DNA of 64,000 nucleotides from Pseudorhodoplanes sp049324435 (lineage in GTDB: Bacteria > Pseudomonadota > Alphaproteobacteria > Rhizobiales > Xanthobacteraceae), in NCBI GenBank assembly GCA_049324435.1, contig JBMOOQ010000001.1, positions 1-64,000 of the forward strand, written 5' to 3'. Shown piece after piece: positions 44,608 to 55,061 of the stretch (the first letter of the stretch is position 1; every line of letters begins with the position of its first letter). Both the position numbers and the translations under genes were made by a program. The notes beneath the pieces were generated by a model, which worked only from the letters and a program-made list of their open reading frames with translations, was not told the DNA's origin and ran no database searches.

Positions 44608-45682
44608 CGACCGCGGCCTGCTCCTGCGCCATTGCGGCGCGCCGGACCTTCAGGAAGCGAACCACACGCTGGGCACCGGCGATATCGACACTTTCATATT
44701 CTGCTTCGCCGATCATCGGTCCGCACATTTCCGAACCAAGCTTGTTGATGCGAAGCATGAGGACGCCTTCCGCGGCCGGCCAGGACACGGCAAGCGCCCG
44801 CAGCAGCACAACGACGTTGTCGATCTTGCCTTGCGTCACCAGATTGAATCCATAATCCCGGTCGAAATCGCTCACCCCGGCGATGACCGTTGCGACATCG
44901 AACAGCCGCTTTTCGTTCACCAGCATGGTGAGAACATTATCGAGCTTTTCCGATCCGCTCCGGATCCGCTCAATGCTGCGCTGAACCTGAACGATATTCT
45001 TCTTTCGATCCGAAACCCAGTTGATCACCTGGTCCTGGACGACCGAAGGTGCGAATGTGAGGTCCGAACTGCGCATCGTTGCAGCCAGCTGCTGCGACAC
45101 CAGCGGCAGCAACTGACCGACCGCCTCAAGCGAAAGGTCGGACCGCCCGACCAGGAGTTCCTGCAACTGCTCGTCCTGTGCCGCGCGGTTGATCATGGCG
45201 CTCATGCCGAAACGTGAAAACCGCGCGGTGTGATTGGCCGCAAGCGTCCGCACCACCTGACCGTCGCCGCGCTGAACGACGATGTCGGTGACGGCGGGCT
45301 CCAGCGCCTTACGGCCGGCAATTGCCTCGAGATGCGTTTGACTTCCGTTGGACGCGAGATCGACCAGAACTGCGTTGGACAGTCCGCGATAGTCCTGAAT
45401 GATCGGACGCGCCACCGAGATGTCATCGTCAAAAGCCAGTGATGTGGCAACGGCATCGGGAAGATGGCCCAGCCTAGAAAGAGACTGGGATGCGGCGGCC
45501 CGGTCACTTCTCTCGAGCTGGCTCACGATCTTGGTCACAATCTCGTCGAGCACGAACTGAATACTCGCCGAAGGCCCTTCGATTTCGAGCGCGAACGAGT
45601 CCGTGATGCGTCTCAGCAATTCGAGCCGCTTCTCCGACGACTTTTCGCTCGCAAGGGCGAACAATTGCACTGCCGCAGACAT
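44600..45682 (-). CDS. DUF2336 domain-containing protein
   Basis: All-helical cytoplasmic protein of 360 residues in the alphaproteobacterial DUF2336 family. It has repeats of about 30-40 residues such as LARPIIQDYRGLSNAVLVDLA and NHTARFSRFGMSAMINRA. The family is of unknown biochemical role. The ATG at 45682 with AGGA seven bases ahead is chosen over the long frame to 45892, which has no family character. Convergent with the nucleoside transporter. Confidence 0.85.
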   Translation of the reverse strand: MSAAVQLFALASEKSSEKRLELLRRITDSFALEIEGPSASIQFVLDEIVTKIVSQLERSDRAAASQSLSRLGHLPDAVATSLAFDDDISVARPIIQDYRGLSNAVLVDLASNGSQTHLEAIAGRKALEPAVTDIVVQRGDGQVVRTLAANHTARFSRFGMSAMINRAAQDEQLQELLVGRSDLSLEAVGQLLPLVSQQLAATMRSSDLTFAPSVVQDQVINWVSDRKKNIVQVQRSIERIRSGSEKLDNVLTMLVNEKRLFDVATVIAGVSDFDRDYGFNLVTQGKIDNVVVLLRALAVSWPAAEGVLMLRINKLGSEMCGPMIGEAEYESVDIAGAQRVVRFLKVRRAAMAQEQAAVAS

Positions 45683-45821
45683 GTCGATGTCCTGTCGAAA
45701 GTTCCACAATGACCGGTCATCACGCTGTTTGATCCCCAATAAGAAATTGTGAATCGGAACCGGAAAACCTGAAATTGCATCGCAAATTTTGCTGGCACAC
45801 CGCGGCACCGTTAGCGAAAGA

Positions 45822-46988
45822 TTAACGCGCCGCGTCTTGGGCCTCGCTTTCGGGCCGGACTGAGCCCGCAAACACGACAAATGCCAGCGCAAAGAACGTC
45901 ACCGAGAGAAATCCGATCAGCCGATAATATTCATACTGGTAGAGAAGTCCTGCCGCACCGGAGCCGAGCGCCTGACCGACATAAAGCACGGACGTGTTGA
46001 GCGCGACCGTGGCACTCGCAAGCAAAGGGGCCGCCGTCACGAGCCGTGCCTGCTGCATCGAATTGCCTGCGGTGATGCCGAGCCCGAGAACAAAGACACC
46101 CGCCGCCATCAGAGGCAGAATGCCCGTTCCGAACGCGAAGATCAGCGCACCGGTCATCATCACCAGAATGAAAAATCCGAGCGTGCGGTTGACGCCGGCA
46201 ACCTGCACAATCCGCGTCGCGGCCAGATTGCCGAGCAGCCCTGCCGCTCCAAGAAGCGAAAACAGAAGACCGGCGGCTGCCGGGCCGCCGCCTGCGACCT
46301 CCTGCACCAGCGCCGCCATGTAGATCGTGATCGAGAATTGCCCGGACATCTGGAACAATGTGATTAGCAGAATCACCACCAGGGTGCGGCTCTTCGCGAT
46401 ATCGACGAAACTCTGCAGCGATAACGGATGCCCCCGCAACCGCCCCGGCAGGGACGCAACGTTGAGGGCCGCGCTGATTGCGGCCGCGACGCCGATGGCG
46501 GCATAGGTTCCCCGCCAGCCGAACTGACTTGCAAGCAGAGTGATCAGCGGCAAACCGATCGCGATTGCCAGCGACCAGCCAAGGAACACGAAGGCGAGAG
46601 CCGCCGGCCTGTCTTTCTCGGCCACGATCAACGCCATGCTACTCGCAGCCTGCGGCGTGTAGATCGCAGCGAAGGCCAGCATCACAAGACGCAAGACAAG
46701 GATTGCGGCATAACTGTCGGCAACGGAAGACGCCCAGTGTCCGGCCGCAATGATGGCGAGCGTCCCGCTCAACAGCAGGCGGCGGCCGATCCGCGTCGTG
46801 AGCCACGACACGATCGGTGAACCGAGACACAGGACCACGGCCCCATAGGTGACGAGCAGCCCAACATCGCGCACCGACACGCCGAGGCCCACCGACAATT
46901 CGGTGAGCATACCAGCGGGCGCGAGAACGGTCAGACCGGTGATGAAGTTCCCGCTGAGCAATGCGAGGCGGGCGGACAGATGACTCAT
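45822..46988 (-). CDS. MFS transporter
   Basis: Major facilitator of about 388 residues with twelve predicted helices, of the drug/sugar exporter type. The loop 2-3 signature appears as VSWLTTRIGRRLLLSG, and the mid-protein loop is short. ATG 46988 (MSHLSARLALLSG) is preferred to 47015 because the helices begin immediately. No regulator is adjacent. Substrate not identifiable. Confidence 0.88.
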   Translation of the reverse strand: MSHLSARLALLSGNFITGLTVLAPAGMLTELSVGLGVSVRDVGLLVTYGAVVLCLGSPIVSWLTTRIGRRLLLSGTLAIIAAGHWASSVADSYAAILVLRLVMLAFAAIYTPQAASSMALIVAEKDRPAALAFVFLGWSLAIAIGLPLITLLASQFGWRGTYAAIGVAAAISAALNVASLPGRLRGHPLSLQSFVDIAKSRTLVVILLITLFQMSGQFSITIYMAALVQEVAGGGPAAAGLLFSLLGAAGLLGNLAATRIVQVAGVNRTLGFFILVMMTGALIFAFGTGILPLMAAGVFVLGLGITAGNSMQQARLVTAAPLLASATVALNTSVLYVGQALGSGAAGLLYQYEYYRLIGFLSVTFFALAFVVFAGSVRPESEAQDAAR

Positions 46989-47284
46989 GCAGCATGCCGG
47001 CGCGGAGGGGTGCAAACGCTAGTGCATATCGCGCGCGCTGGCTATGTCGCGGGCGTGAGGAGGCCCTGCGCAGCGGACATCGGGGCTGTGTGTCCGCGAG
47101 TCTGGCAGCGCGATCGGCGTTTCGCGGCCACACAGCGTCACTGCCGTCACCAGCGATCAATGCGCCGCCGGACTTTTGGCGCTTCGCGAAGCCAATGCGA
47201 TGTACAACGCGCAAGGGCCAGGATTTGCGGCTGCAACCGCCGAACGGCGTCTGCCCGGCGTCGATCCTCCGGCAACCGGTCGTG

Positions 47285-47569
47285 CTAGTGCAGCCGGAAA
47301 ACGCCGTCGATCGCCTTGATTTCGGACGGCCGTATCAGCCGAGAATGCGCGACTGTCACCGTATGCAGCACACCCTCGATCGATTTCTGCCAGAACCGCA
47401 GAAACTGGTTGAGTTCGGGAAAGTCCGGGCAAAGGTCGTAGTCCTGCCAGACATAGGTTTGAAGGAGCCACGGATGGTCCGGCCGGCGGTAAAGGATTTC
47501 GGCGGTGGTCAGACCGTAACCGTTCACCTGCTTTCTGAAGTCTTCCGAAGGCAAGTTTCTTGATGCCAT
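47285..47569 (-). CDS. Usg family protein
   Basis: Protein of 94 residues. GYGLTTAEILYRRPDHPWLLQTYVWQDYDLCPDFPELNQFL contains the signature of the usg family, named from an old gene upstream of trpF in alphaproteobacteria. GAGGA lies five bases before the ATG at 47569. No trp gene is nearby, so the historical link to tryptophan synthesis is not supported here. Function unknown. Confidence 0.85.
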   Translation of the reverse strand: MASRNLPSEDFRKQVNGYGLTTAEILYRRPDHPWLLQTYVWQDYDLCPDFPELNQFLRFWQKSIEGVLHTVTVAHSRLIRPSEIKAIDGVFRLH

Positions 47570-47742
47570 GTCAGTCCTCTGAAACGCGATTCTCGGCACA
47601 TTGCGAGACGGATAGAGTTCAACCGCGAATCAGACCTGACAAGCCTAAAAATTGAATTTAGTTCCTAAAATCAAAGCGTTAGCAGCACCCTTGAGAGATT
47701 GCTGATAATACCCGACCCCGCCGTTAACCACCACTTTTGCTG

Positions 47743-47769
47743 TTAGCAGTCATCCTTGACGAGTGCTAA
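47743..47769. promoter_or_regulatory. CIRCE operator upstream of groESL
   Basis: TTAGCAGTC (47743-47751), nine bases, then GAGTGCTAA (47761-47769) form the 9-9-9 controlling inverted repeat bound by HrcA. The left arm has one mismatch to the consensus TTAGCACTC. It lies about 120 bases ahead of groES and implies HrcA-controlled heat-shock expression. Confidence 0.88.
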
Positions 47770-47886
47770 TTTTTTAGGGCAAACCCCTTGCGCACGGACC
47801 GGCCGGCCCTAGATCGCTGGCAGCCGGGAACGCATCCCGGTCTTTGTCCCCAATTTTTCGTTTCTGAGCTCTGATGGAGGATACCC

Positions 47887-48201
47887 ATGAAGTTCCGCCC
47901 GCTTCACGACCGCGTTGTCGTCAAGCGCATTGAGTCCGATGAGAAGACCGCTGGCGGCATCATCATTCCGGACACCGCCAAGGAGAAGCCGCAGCAGGGC
48001 GAAGTGATCGCAGTCGGCCCGGGCGGCCGCGACGAGACCGGCAAGCTGATCCCGATCGACGTCAAGAAGGGCGACGTGGTGCTGTTCGGCAAGTGGTCCG
48101 GCACAGAGGTCAAGATCGACGGCGTCGAATATCTGATCATGAAAGAGAGCGACATCATGGGCGTGATGGAAGATTCCGTCGCCCGCAAGAAGGCCGCCTG
48201 A
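47887..48201 (+). CDS. groES: Co-chaperonin GroES
   Basis: Heptameric lid of the GroEL folding chamber, 104 residues. It begins MKFRPLHDRVVVKRIESDEKT, and the mobile loop is in TAGGIIIPDTAKEKPQQGEV. ALG-type strands and EYLIMKESDIMGVM follow. GATGGAGG is seven bases upstream of the ATG. Followed by groEL after 32 bases; the CIRCE element lies upstream. Confidence 0.98.
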   Translation: MKFRPLHDRVVVKRIESDEKTAGGIIIPDTAKEKPQQGEVIAVGPGGRDETGKLIPIDVKKGDVVLFGKWSGTEVKIDGVEYLIMKESDIMGVMEDSVARKKAA

Positions 48202-48233
48202 TCCAGCAAGCAATAATCTGAGGAACATCAACA

Positions 48234-49871
<1,638 letters not shown>

Positions 49872-49900
49872 TCTATCCGCACCACGCAACGTGGAATGCG

Positions 49901-49926
49901 AAGGGGCCGCGCAAGCGGCCCCTTTT
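49901..49926 (+). terminator. Intrinsic terminator after groEL
   Basis: GGGGCCGC (49903-49910) and GCGGCCCC (49915-49922) form an 8-bp stem with a GCAA tetraloop, followed by TTTT (49923-49926). AAGG and CCTT extend the pairing. Confidence 0.9.
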
Positions 49927-49983
49927 GCTTTAGCCGCGCTCACTCGCGCTTGACTTCGGTCCGACCGGGTAGAAGCTGCGCTG

Positions 49984-51483
49984 ATGCAAGAGGCTATTCG
50001 CGTTCTCACCCCGCCCCATCTCCCCACCGAGCGCTTCACCGACGCTGCGGCCGCAGTCGCGCATCTTGAAAAGATCTATCGCCGCAACACCGCATTTCTG
50101 CGCGATCAGTTCGAAGCTTTCGCCGCCGGGCGGCCGCTGGATGCGCGTGTGCGTGCGACCTATCCCTTCGTGCGCATCACCACCGACACGCATGTACGCA
50201 TCGACTCTCGCCTGTCCTACGGCTTTGTGTCGGGACCTGGCACCCATGAGACCAGCATCACCCGTCCCGATCTGTTCCGCGATTATTTTACCGAGCAGAT
50301 CGCGCTGCTGCTCGCCAATCACCGGGTGCCGGTCGAGATCGGCGAATCGCAAGAACCGATCCCCGTCCACTTCGCTTACACATCCGACATCGGGATCGCC
50401 GCAAGCCTTGTCTCCGGCAGCCTGCAGGCCGCCGGTCAACAACCATTACGCGACCGGTTCGACGTTCCCGACCTCGCAACCATGGACGATTCGATTGTCG
50501 ACGGTACCTTACGGTTGCCGCCCGGCGCTCCCGCGCCGCTCGCGATGTTCCGCGCCGCGCGTGTCGACTATTCGCTGCACCGTTTGCTGCATTACACCGG
50601 TACCGATCCAGACCACTTCCAGAATTTCGTGATCTTCACGAACTACCAGTTCTACATCGATGCCTTTGTGCGGATGTGCCGCGATCGCGTGGCGACAGGC
50701 GACCCGTCATACGAGGCCTTCGTCGAGCCCGGCAACGTTATGACCCGCCGGGGCAGACCTTTGCCGCAGCCCGCGGCTCCGCTCCCGCGGCTGCCGCAGA
50801 TGCCGGCCTATCATCTTGTCGCGCCAAAGAGCCGCGGCATCACTATGATCAATATCGGCACCGGACCGTCGAATGCGCGCAACATCACCGATCATGTCGC
50901 AGTGCTGCGACCGCATGCTTGGCTGATGCTGGGGCATTGCGCAGGCTTGCGCAATACGCAGAAACTTGGCGACTACGTGCTGGCGCATGGCTATGTGCGC
51001 GAAGACCACGTGCTTGACGAAGAGCTGCCGCTTTGGGTTCCGATCCCTGCGCTGGCCGAGATTCAGGTGGCACTTGAGCAGGCGCTCGCCGAAGTCACGG
51101 GCCTGTCCGGCTACGAGCTCAAGCGCGTCATGCGCACCGGCACGGTCGCGAGCGTCGACAATCGAAACTGGGAGCTCGGCAATCATGCCGCGGTGATTCA
51201 CCGGCTGTCGCTGTCGCGCGCGGTTGGCCTCGACATGGAATCGGCGGCGATCGCCGCCAACGGCTTCCGGTTCCGGGTGCCTTACGGAACGCTGCTCTGC
51301 GTGTCCGACAAGCCGCTGCATGGCGAGATCAAGCTTGCGGGCATGGCCGCGGAATTTTACCGGCAGCGCGTCAGTCAGCATCTCGACATCGGACTGCGCG
51401 CGATCGAGAAGCTGAAATCGCAGGACTGGGAGCGGCTGCATTCGCGCAAGCTGCGCAGCTTCGCCGAGGTCGCCTTCCAGTAA
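49984..51483 (+). CDS. amn: AMP nucleosidase
   Basis: Hydrolyses AMP to adenine and ribose 5-phosphate, tuning purine pools. The 499-residue length is normal. The N-terminal AMN domain covers about 1-175. The C-terminal phosphorylase-like domain has INIGTGPSNARNITDHVAVL near 281-300 and VGLDMESAAIAANGFRFRVPYGTLLCVSDKP. The latter carries the conserved DMESA motif of nucleoside hydrolase/phosphorylase active sites. Starts after the groEL terminator with its own signals. Confidence 0.95.
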   Translation: MQEAIRVLTPPHLPTERFTDAAAAVAHLEKIYRRNTAFLRDQFEAFAAGRPLDARVRATYPFVRITTDTHVRIDSRLSYGFVSGPGTHETSITRPDLFRDYFTEQIALLLANHRVPVEIGESQEPIPVHFAYTSDIGIAASLVSGSLQAAGQQPLRDRFDVPDLATMDDSIVDGTLRLPPGAPAPLAMFRAARVDYSLHRLLHYTGTDPDHFQNFVIFTNYQFYIDAFVRMCRDRVATGDPSYEAFVEPGNVMTRRGRPLPQPAAPLPRLPQMPAYHLVAPKSRGITMINIGTGPSNARNITDHVAVLRPHAWLMLGHCAGLRNTQKLGDYVLAHGYVREDHVLDEELPLWVPIPALAEIQVALEQALAEVTGLSGYELKRVMRTGTVASVDNRNWELGNHAAVIHRLSLSRAVGLDMESAAIAANGFRFRVPYGTLLCVSDKPLHGEIKLAGMAAEFYRQRVSQHLDIGLRAIEKLKSQDWERLHSRKLRSFAEVAFQ

Positions 51484-51492
51484 GACAAGCGC

Positions 51493-52503
51493 TCAACTTG
51501 TGCATCGGCTGCGCCGCAGGGTCTCTGACGGCGTCTCACCGTAACGCGTGTAATAGAGCGCCGCCGCGCGTCCGAGATGAGTCAGCCCTGCCGCGAGCGC
51601 GAGCGTGCCGACGCCCGCGCCCTCCGGCGGCGATTCCAGAAGCTTTCGCCAATAAGCGAGTCGCGCTTCGCGGATTGCCTCGGTCACCGTACTGTTCCGA
51701 AACCTTTTGAAGCCGTCCTGCAGCGCGCGCAGGCTGACGCCGGCAATCGTGGCCAGTTCGACAACGCTGACCTCGCGATCAGGATGCGCGCGCAGGAATT
51801 CCTCGACACGCTTCACATGCGCCGGCGCAGGAGCGCAGACCGGTGCGTTGAGCAAGCCGCTCCGGTCATGCACAAGCCCGGTGAGCAACAGACCGACTAG
51901 CCCGTTCCGAAGCTCACGCTGCACCAGACGGCCCGTCCCCGCCGGGAGCGAGACCGACTGGTTCGCGGCATCTTGCATCAGCGTCGCGTGCGCGCGGATG
52001 GCCTGACCCGCCGCGCCAGAAAGCGGGACCCTGGCATCGAATTCGATGTGGCCGACATGCCGCTCGAGCAGCGCCGACAGATGCCCCTCCATCACCGAGC
52101 GGTCAATCAACACTATCAGCTTGGTGCAACCGCGGTGCCACGTCATCAGCGTTGGTAGCGTTGGCGACAGGAGAGACGCCGTGTCCGGCGACGCGGCGAC
52201 ATGCACGCTGCCGCAAGTTACGTCGGCCGAGCCGTCGAGCGGAATTTGCAAAAGGAAGAAGCGGTCCAGCTTACCGGGATCGATCTCGACCTCGGCGCCA
52301 TAGGCCACATAGTTGACCGAGAAGCCATCGAAGCGGGCTGTATTGTGAATGGCATGGAAATCCGGCGCACCTCGCTGGATGGGGGTCAGGCGATGCGGAC
52401 AGAAGATGCGGGCGACAGCATCCTGGGCCTCGCCGGGATCCAGGGTGTCGACCGCATTGAAAGAAGCCAGCGGCGGTGCGCTGGTTGCGCGCATTTGCAT
52501 CAT
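51493..52503 (-). CDS. AraC family transcriptional regulator
   Basis: Regulator of 336 residues. An N-terminal AraC-binding-like ligand domain (about 20-190) precedes two helix-turn-helix motifs: REVSVVELATIAGVSLRALQDGFKR near 245-269 and GVGTLALAAGLTHLGRAAALYYTRYGETPSE at the C terminus. It diverges from the StyA-like monooxygenase and cupin genes and is the obvious candidate to control them. Confidence 0.92.
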   Translation of the reverse strand: MMQMRATSAPPLASFNAVDTLDPGEAQDAVARIFCPHRLTPIQRGAPDFHAIHNTARFDGFSVNYVAYGAEVEIDPGKLDRFFLLQIPLDGSADVTCGSVHVAASPDTASLLSPTLPTLMTWHRGCTKLIVLIDRSVMEGHLSALLERHVGHIEFDARVPLSGAAGQAIRAHATLMQDAANQSVSLPAGTGRLVQRELRNGLVGLLLTGLVHDRSGLLNAPVCAPAPAHVKRVEEFLRAHPDREVSVVELATIAGVSLRALQDGFKRFRNSTVTEAIREARLAYWRKLLESPPEGAGVGTLALAAGLTHLGRAAALYYTRYGETPSETLRRSRCTS

Positions 52504-52701
52504 GCTGCGCTCCCGAATAGTCCCTCATCATATATTGTCCGGCCGGAACCTCCCGAGCCAGCACAATCTCTGCGCAGACCGCAACTCCACCGCCAAAATT
52601 CAGCGCGCGACGGATAAGGGCTGCGCACAGCGGATGGCCAAGCTCGGGCCGCGATTTTCAGATTGTCACCGCAAATCCGAGTACGTTGCGGAGGTGACAC
52701 G

Positions 52702-53910
52702 ATGCGCCATATCACCATCGTCGGCGGCGGCCAGGCCGGATTGCCGCTTGCGATCGGCCTGCTGAAGGCGGGTTACAAGGTCCGGCTCGTACAAAATCGC
52801 AGCGCAGCCGATCTCGCAACCGGGAAAGTGCTGTCGAGCCAATGCGTGTTCGGTACGGCGCGCGCGGAGGAGCGCAATCTCGGTCTCGACCTTTGGGACC
52901 AAGACGCACCCTCCATTACCGGGATGCGGATCGCGGTAGCCGCGCCCGACGGTTCGGGTAACAAGGCATTCGGTTTCGTCGGCAACCTTGCTGCGCCTGC
53001 ACAATCCGTCGACCAGCGCGTGAAATTCCCGCGTTTCATGGATGTATTCACGACGCTTGGCGGCAATCTCGAAATTGCCGAAGCCGGCATCCTGGAACTC
53101 GAACGATATGCGAAGGAAAGCGACCTCGTGATTGTCGCGTCCGGAAAGGGAGCGGTATCCCAATTGTTCGAGCGCGACGCCGCGCGCTCGCCCTACGACA
53201 AGCCGATGCGTGCGCTCTCGCTTGTATATGCCAAGGGCACAATGCCCTACGACCAGACCTGCGTGACCGCGACGCTCATTCCGGGGGCCGGCGAGCTGTT
53301 CATGATCCCCGCGCTGACCACCTCGGGACCCTGTGAGATATTGTTCTTCGAGGCCGGGCCCGGCGGCCCGCTCGACGTGTTCGATCCGGCGATGGACGCG
53401 GACATGCAGCTCGCCAGGATCAAGGCACTCATCAGGCAATTCGTGTCTTGGGAATATGACCGCATCGCAGATGCAGAGCCAACCGATGTCAATGCGGGCC
53501 TAATCGGCCGCTTCGCGCCGACGGTTCGCAAGGGTGTAGGAACCCTGCCCTCGGGCAAGCCGGTGCTCGGTCTTGCCGACGCGGTTGTGCTCAACGATCC
53601 CATCGTCGGTCAGGGCTCAAACAACGCCGTGAAGGCCGCCACCATCTATCTCGAAGCCATCGTTCGGCGTGGCGCTTCGGCCTTCGACCCAGCCTGGATG
53701 GCAGCGACGTTCGAGGCGGCGTTCCGGCGCGTCGAAGCGTCGACCAACTGGAGCAACATGATCCTGATGCCGCCGCCGCCCCACGTGGTCGACCTGCTGG
53801 CGCGCGCATCCGGCAAGCAACCGCTTGCCGACGCGATCGCACAGGGCTTTGATGAGCCCGCCACCATCGTTCCGCTCTTTGCCGATCCCGCGCTTGCGGC
53901 AGCTGCATAA
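52702..53910 (+). CDS. StyA-like FAD-dependent monooxygenase
   Basis: Flavoprotein of 402 residues in the styrene/indole monooxygenase (StyA) family. FAD-binding GGGQAG is at 8-13, and NDPIVGQGSNNAVKAA near 298-313 is the family's second FAD segment. Such enzymes epoxidise or hydroxylate using reduced FAD from a separate reductase (StyB); no reductase gene is in this window. GGAGG lies before the ATG at 52702, which is preferred to 52663. A cupin follows 24 bases later. Confidence 0.88.
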   Translation: MRHITIVGGGQAGLPLAIGLLKAGYKVRLVQNRSAADLATGKVLSSQCVFGTARAEERNLGLDLWDQDAPSITGMRIAVAAPDGSGNKAFGFVGNLAAPAQSVDQRVKFPRFMDVFTTLGGNLEIAEAGILELERYAKESDLVIVASGKGAVSQLFERDAARSPYDKPMRALSLVYAKGTMPYDQTCVTATLIPGAGELFMIPALTTSGPCEILFFEAGPGGPLDVFDPAMDADMQLARIKALIRQFVSWEYDRIADAEPTDVNAGLIGRFAPTVRKGVGTLPSGKPVLGLADAVVLNDPIVGQGSNNAVKAATIYLEAIVRRGASAFDPAWMAATFEAAFRRVEASTNWSNMILMPPPPHVVDLLARASGKQPLADAIAQGFDEPATIVPLFADPALAAAA

Positions 53911-53934
53911 CGTCATTCATAGGAGGAGATCAGC

Positions 53935-54396
53935 ATGTCAGACATCAAGCTCGCACCGGGCATTACTCCGGCCGGCAAGAGTTCGACGCCGACGGTGTGG
54001 AATATTCTCGGCCATACCTATTATGAGAAGGCGAATTGCGGAACGTCATTTTCGTTCGAAACCTTCGATCCTCCCGGCACCTTCGTGCCGCCGCACATCC
54101 ATCCGACTCAGGACGAATTCATCTACATGCTGGAAGGCACCTTCGATCTGTACCTGGATGGCCAGTGGGTGAAGGCTTCCGCAGGCGACCTCGTGCGAAT
54201 GCCAATGGGGCTGCCACATGGCTATTACAACAGGACCGACAAGGCGACCCGAGCGCTGTTCTGGGTGTCGCCGTCCCGCAAGCTGAAGGAATTGTTCGAC
54301 CAGTTGCACAATCTGACCGACCCGGAAGAAGTCGTACGCCGCTCTGCCGCGCATGAGGTCGACTTCTTGCCGCCCGGCAGCGTACCCGGCGCCTGA
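53935..54396 (+). CDS. Cupin domain-containing protein
   Basis: Single cupin barrel of 153 residues. Motif 1 has metal ligands His54, His56 and Asp60/Glu61 (PPHIHPTQDEF), and motif 2 has His95 (GLPHGYY). It probably binds a metal and may act as an enzyme or small-molecule sensor. Preceded by AGGAGGAG and 24 bases after the StyA-like gene, so both are in one operon under the divergent AraC regulator. Confidence 0.9.
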   Translation: MSDIKLAPGITPAGKSSTPTVWNILGHTYYEKANCGTSFSFETFDPPGTFVPPHIHPTQDEFIYMLEGTFDLYLDGQWVKASAGDLVRMPMGLPHGYYNRTDKATRALFWVSPSRKLKELFDQLHNLTDPEEVVRRSAAHEVDFLPPGSVPGA

Positions 54397-54416
54397 ACTC
54401 TAAGTTTCATGCAAAA

Positions 54417-54446
54417 AAGAAAGCCCGGTCATCGCCGAGCTTTCTT
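54417..54446. terminator. Bidirectional terminator between cupin and DUF992 genes
   Basis: AAGAAAGC (54417-54424) pairs with GCTTTCTT (54439-54446), with an inner CGG/CCG pair. A-rich sequence on the left gives a T-run for the minus strand (GCAAAAAAGA, complementary TCTTTTTTGC), and TTTCTTG supports the plus strand. Suits two convergent genes. Confidence 0.8.
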
Positions 54447-54469
54447 GTGTCCGCAGGCCGGTTTTCCGG

Positions 54470-54940
54470 TCAACGCAAAGTCATGCTGGCGACGCCAAGC
54501 GCAAGATTGACGCCGACTTGCCCCTGCAACGACAGCGGTTGCAGCGAGATCGTTCGGTTGGAGCCGCCGACCAGCACATTGGCTCCGCCGCCGACGCCGA
54601 GCGACGCATCGCCGCTTGCGCCGACATAAGTGCCGGCCAAGGTACGCGGCGGCAGCTTCGAGGTGCTGGCAAACACCCCCCAGATCATCCGGCCGCCGCC
54701 CGTCACACCGAGGTCGAGGCCGAGCCGGCCGATATGACCGGTGTAATATTCAGGCCGGCCGCCCCCGCTCGGGTTAAACGTGCAACGAATCTGTTGCCGC
54801 GAACCGATAATCAGGCCGACAGTGGGCGCAAGGGTGCACGAGAGGCCGCCGGCGCGGACCCGGCTCTGGGCCTCGGCGGAGGTCGCAGCGAAAGACAGCG
54901 ACACAACTGCGGCGATTGCGGTAACGATGGAAAGGCGCAT
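54470..54940 (-). CDS. DUF992 family secreted protein
   Basis: Periplasmic protein of 156 residues with a signal peptide (about 1-24, ending AEA). A Gly-rich beta domain follows, with the conserved VRAGGLSCTLAP start and a Cys pair (LSCTL, IRCTF), then GRLGLDLGVTGGGRMIWGVFA. DUF992 is common in Hyphomicrobiales; the fold is beta-rich and the role unknown. ATG 54940 is chosen since the signal peptide begins there, not the longer frame to 55084. Confidence 0.88.
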   Translation of the reverse strand: MRLSIVTAIAAVVSLSFAATSAEAQSRVRAGGLSCTLAPTVGLIIGSRQQIRCTFNPSGGGRPEYYTGHIGRLGLDLGVTGGGRMIWGVFASTSKLPPRTLAGTYVGASGDASLGVGGGANVLVGGSNRTISLQPLSLQGQVGVNLALGVASMTLR

Positions 54941-55061
54941 GAAAACCCCCGGGCTCAAATTCGATATGATTGCCTTAAGCCATGTTCGTGGCTGCCACAC
55001 AATACGGTTTTGTACTAAAGCGTGCCGGTAGCATGATCGGGCCTGGCCCGAGGGAGCGCAA

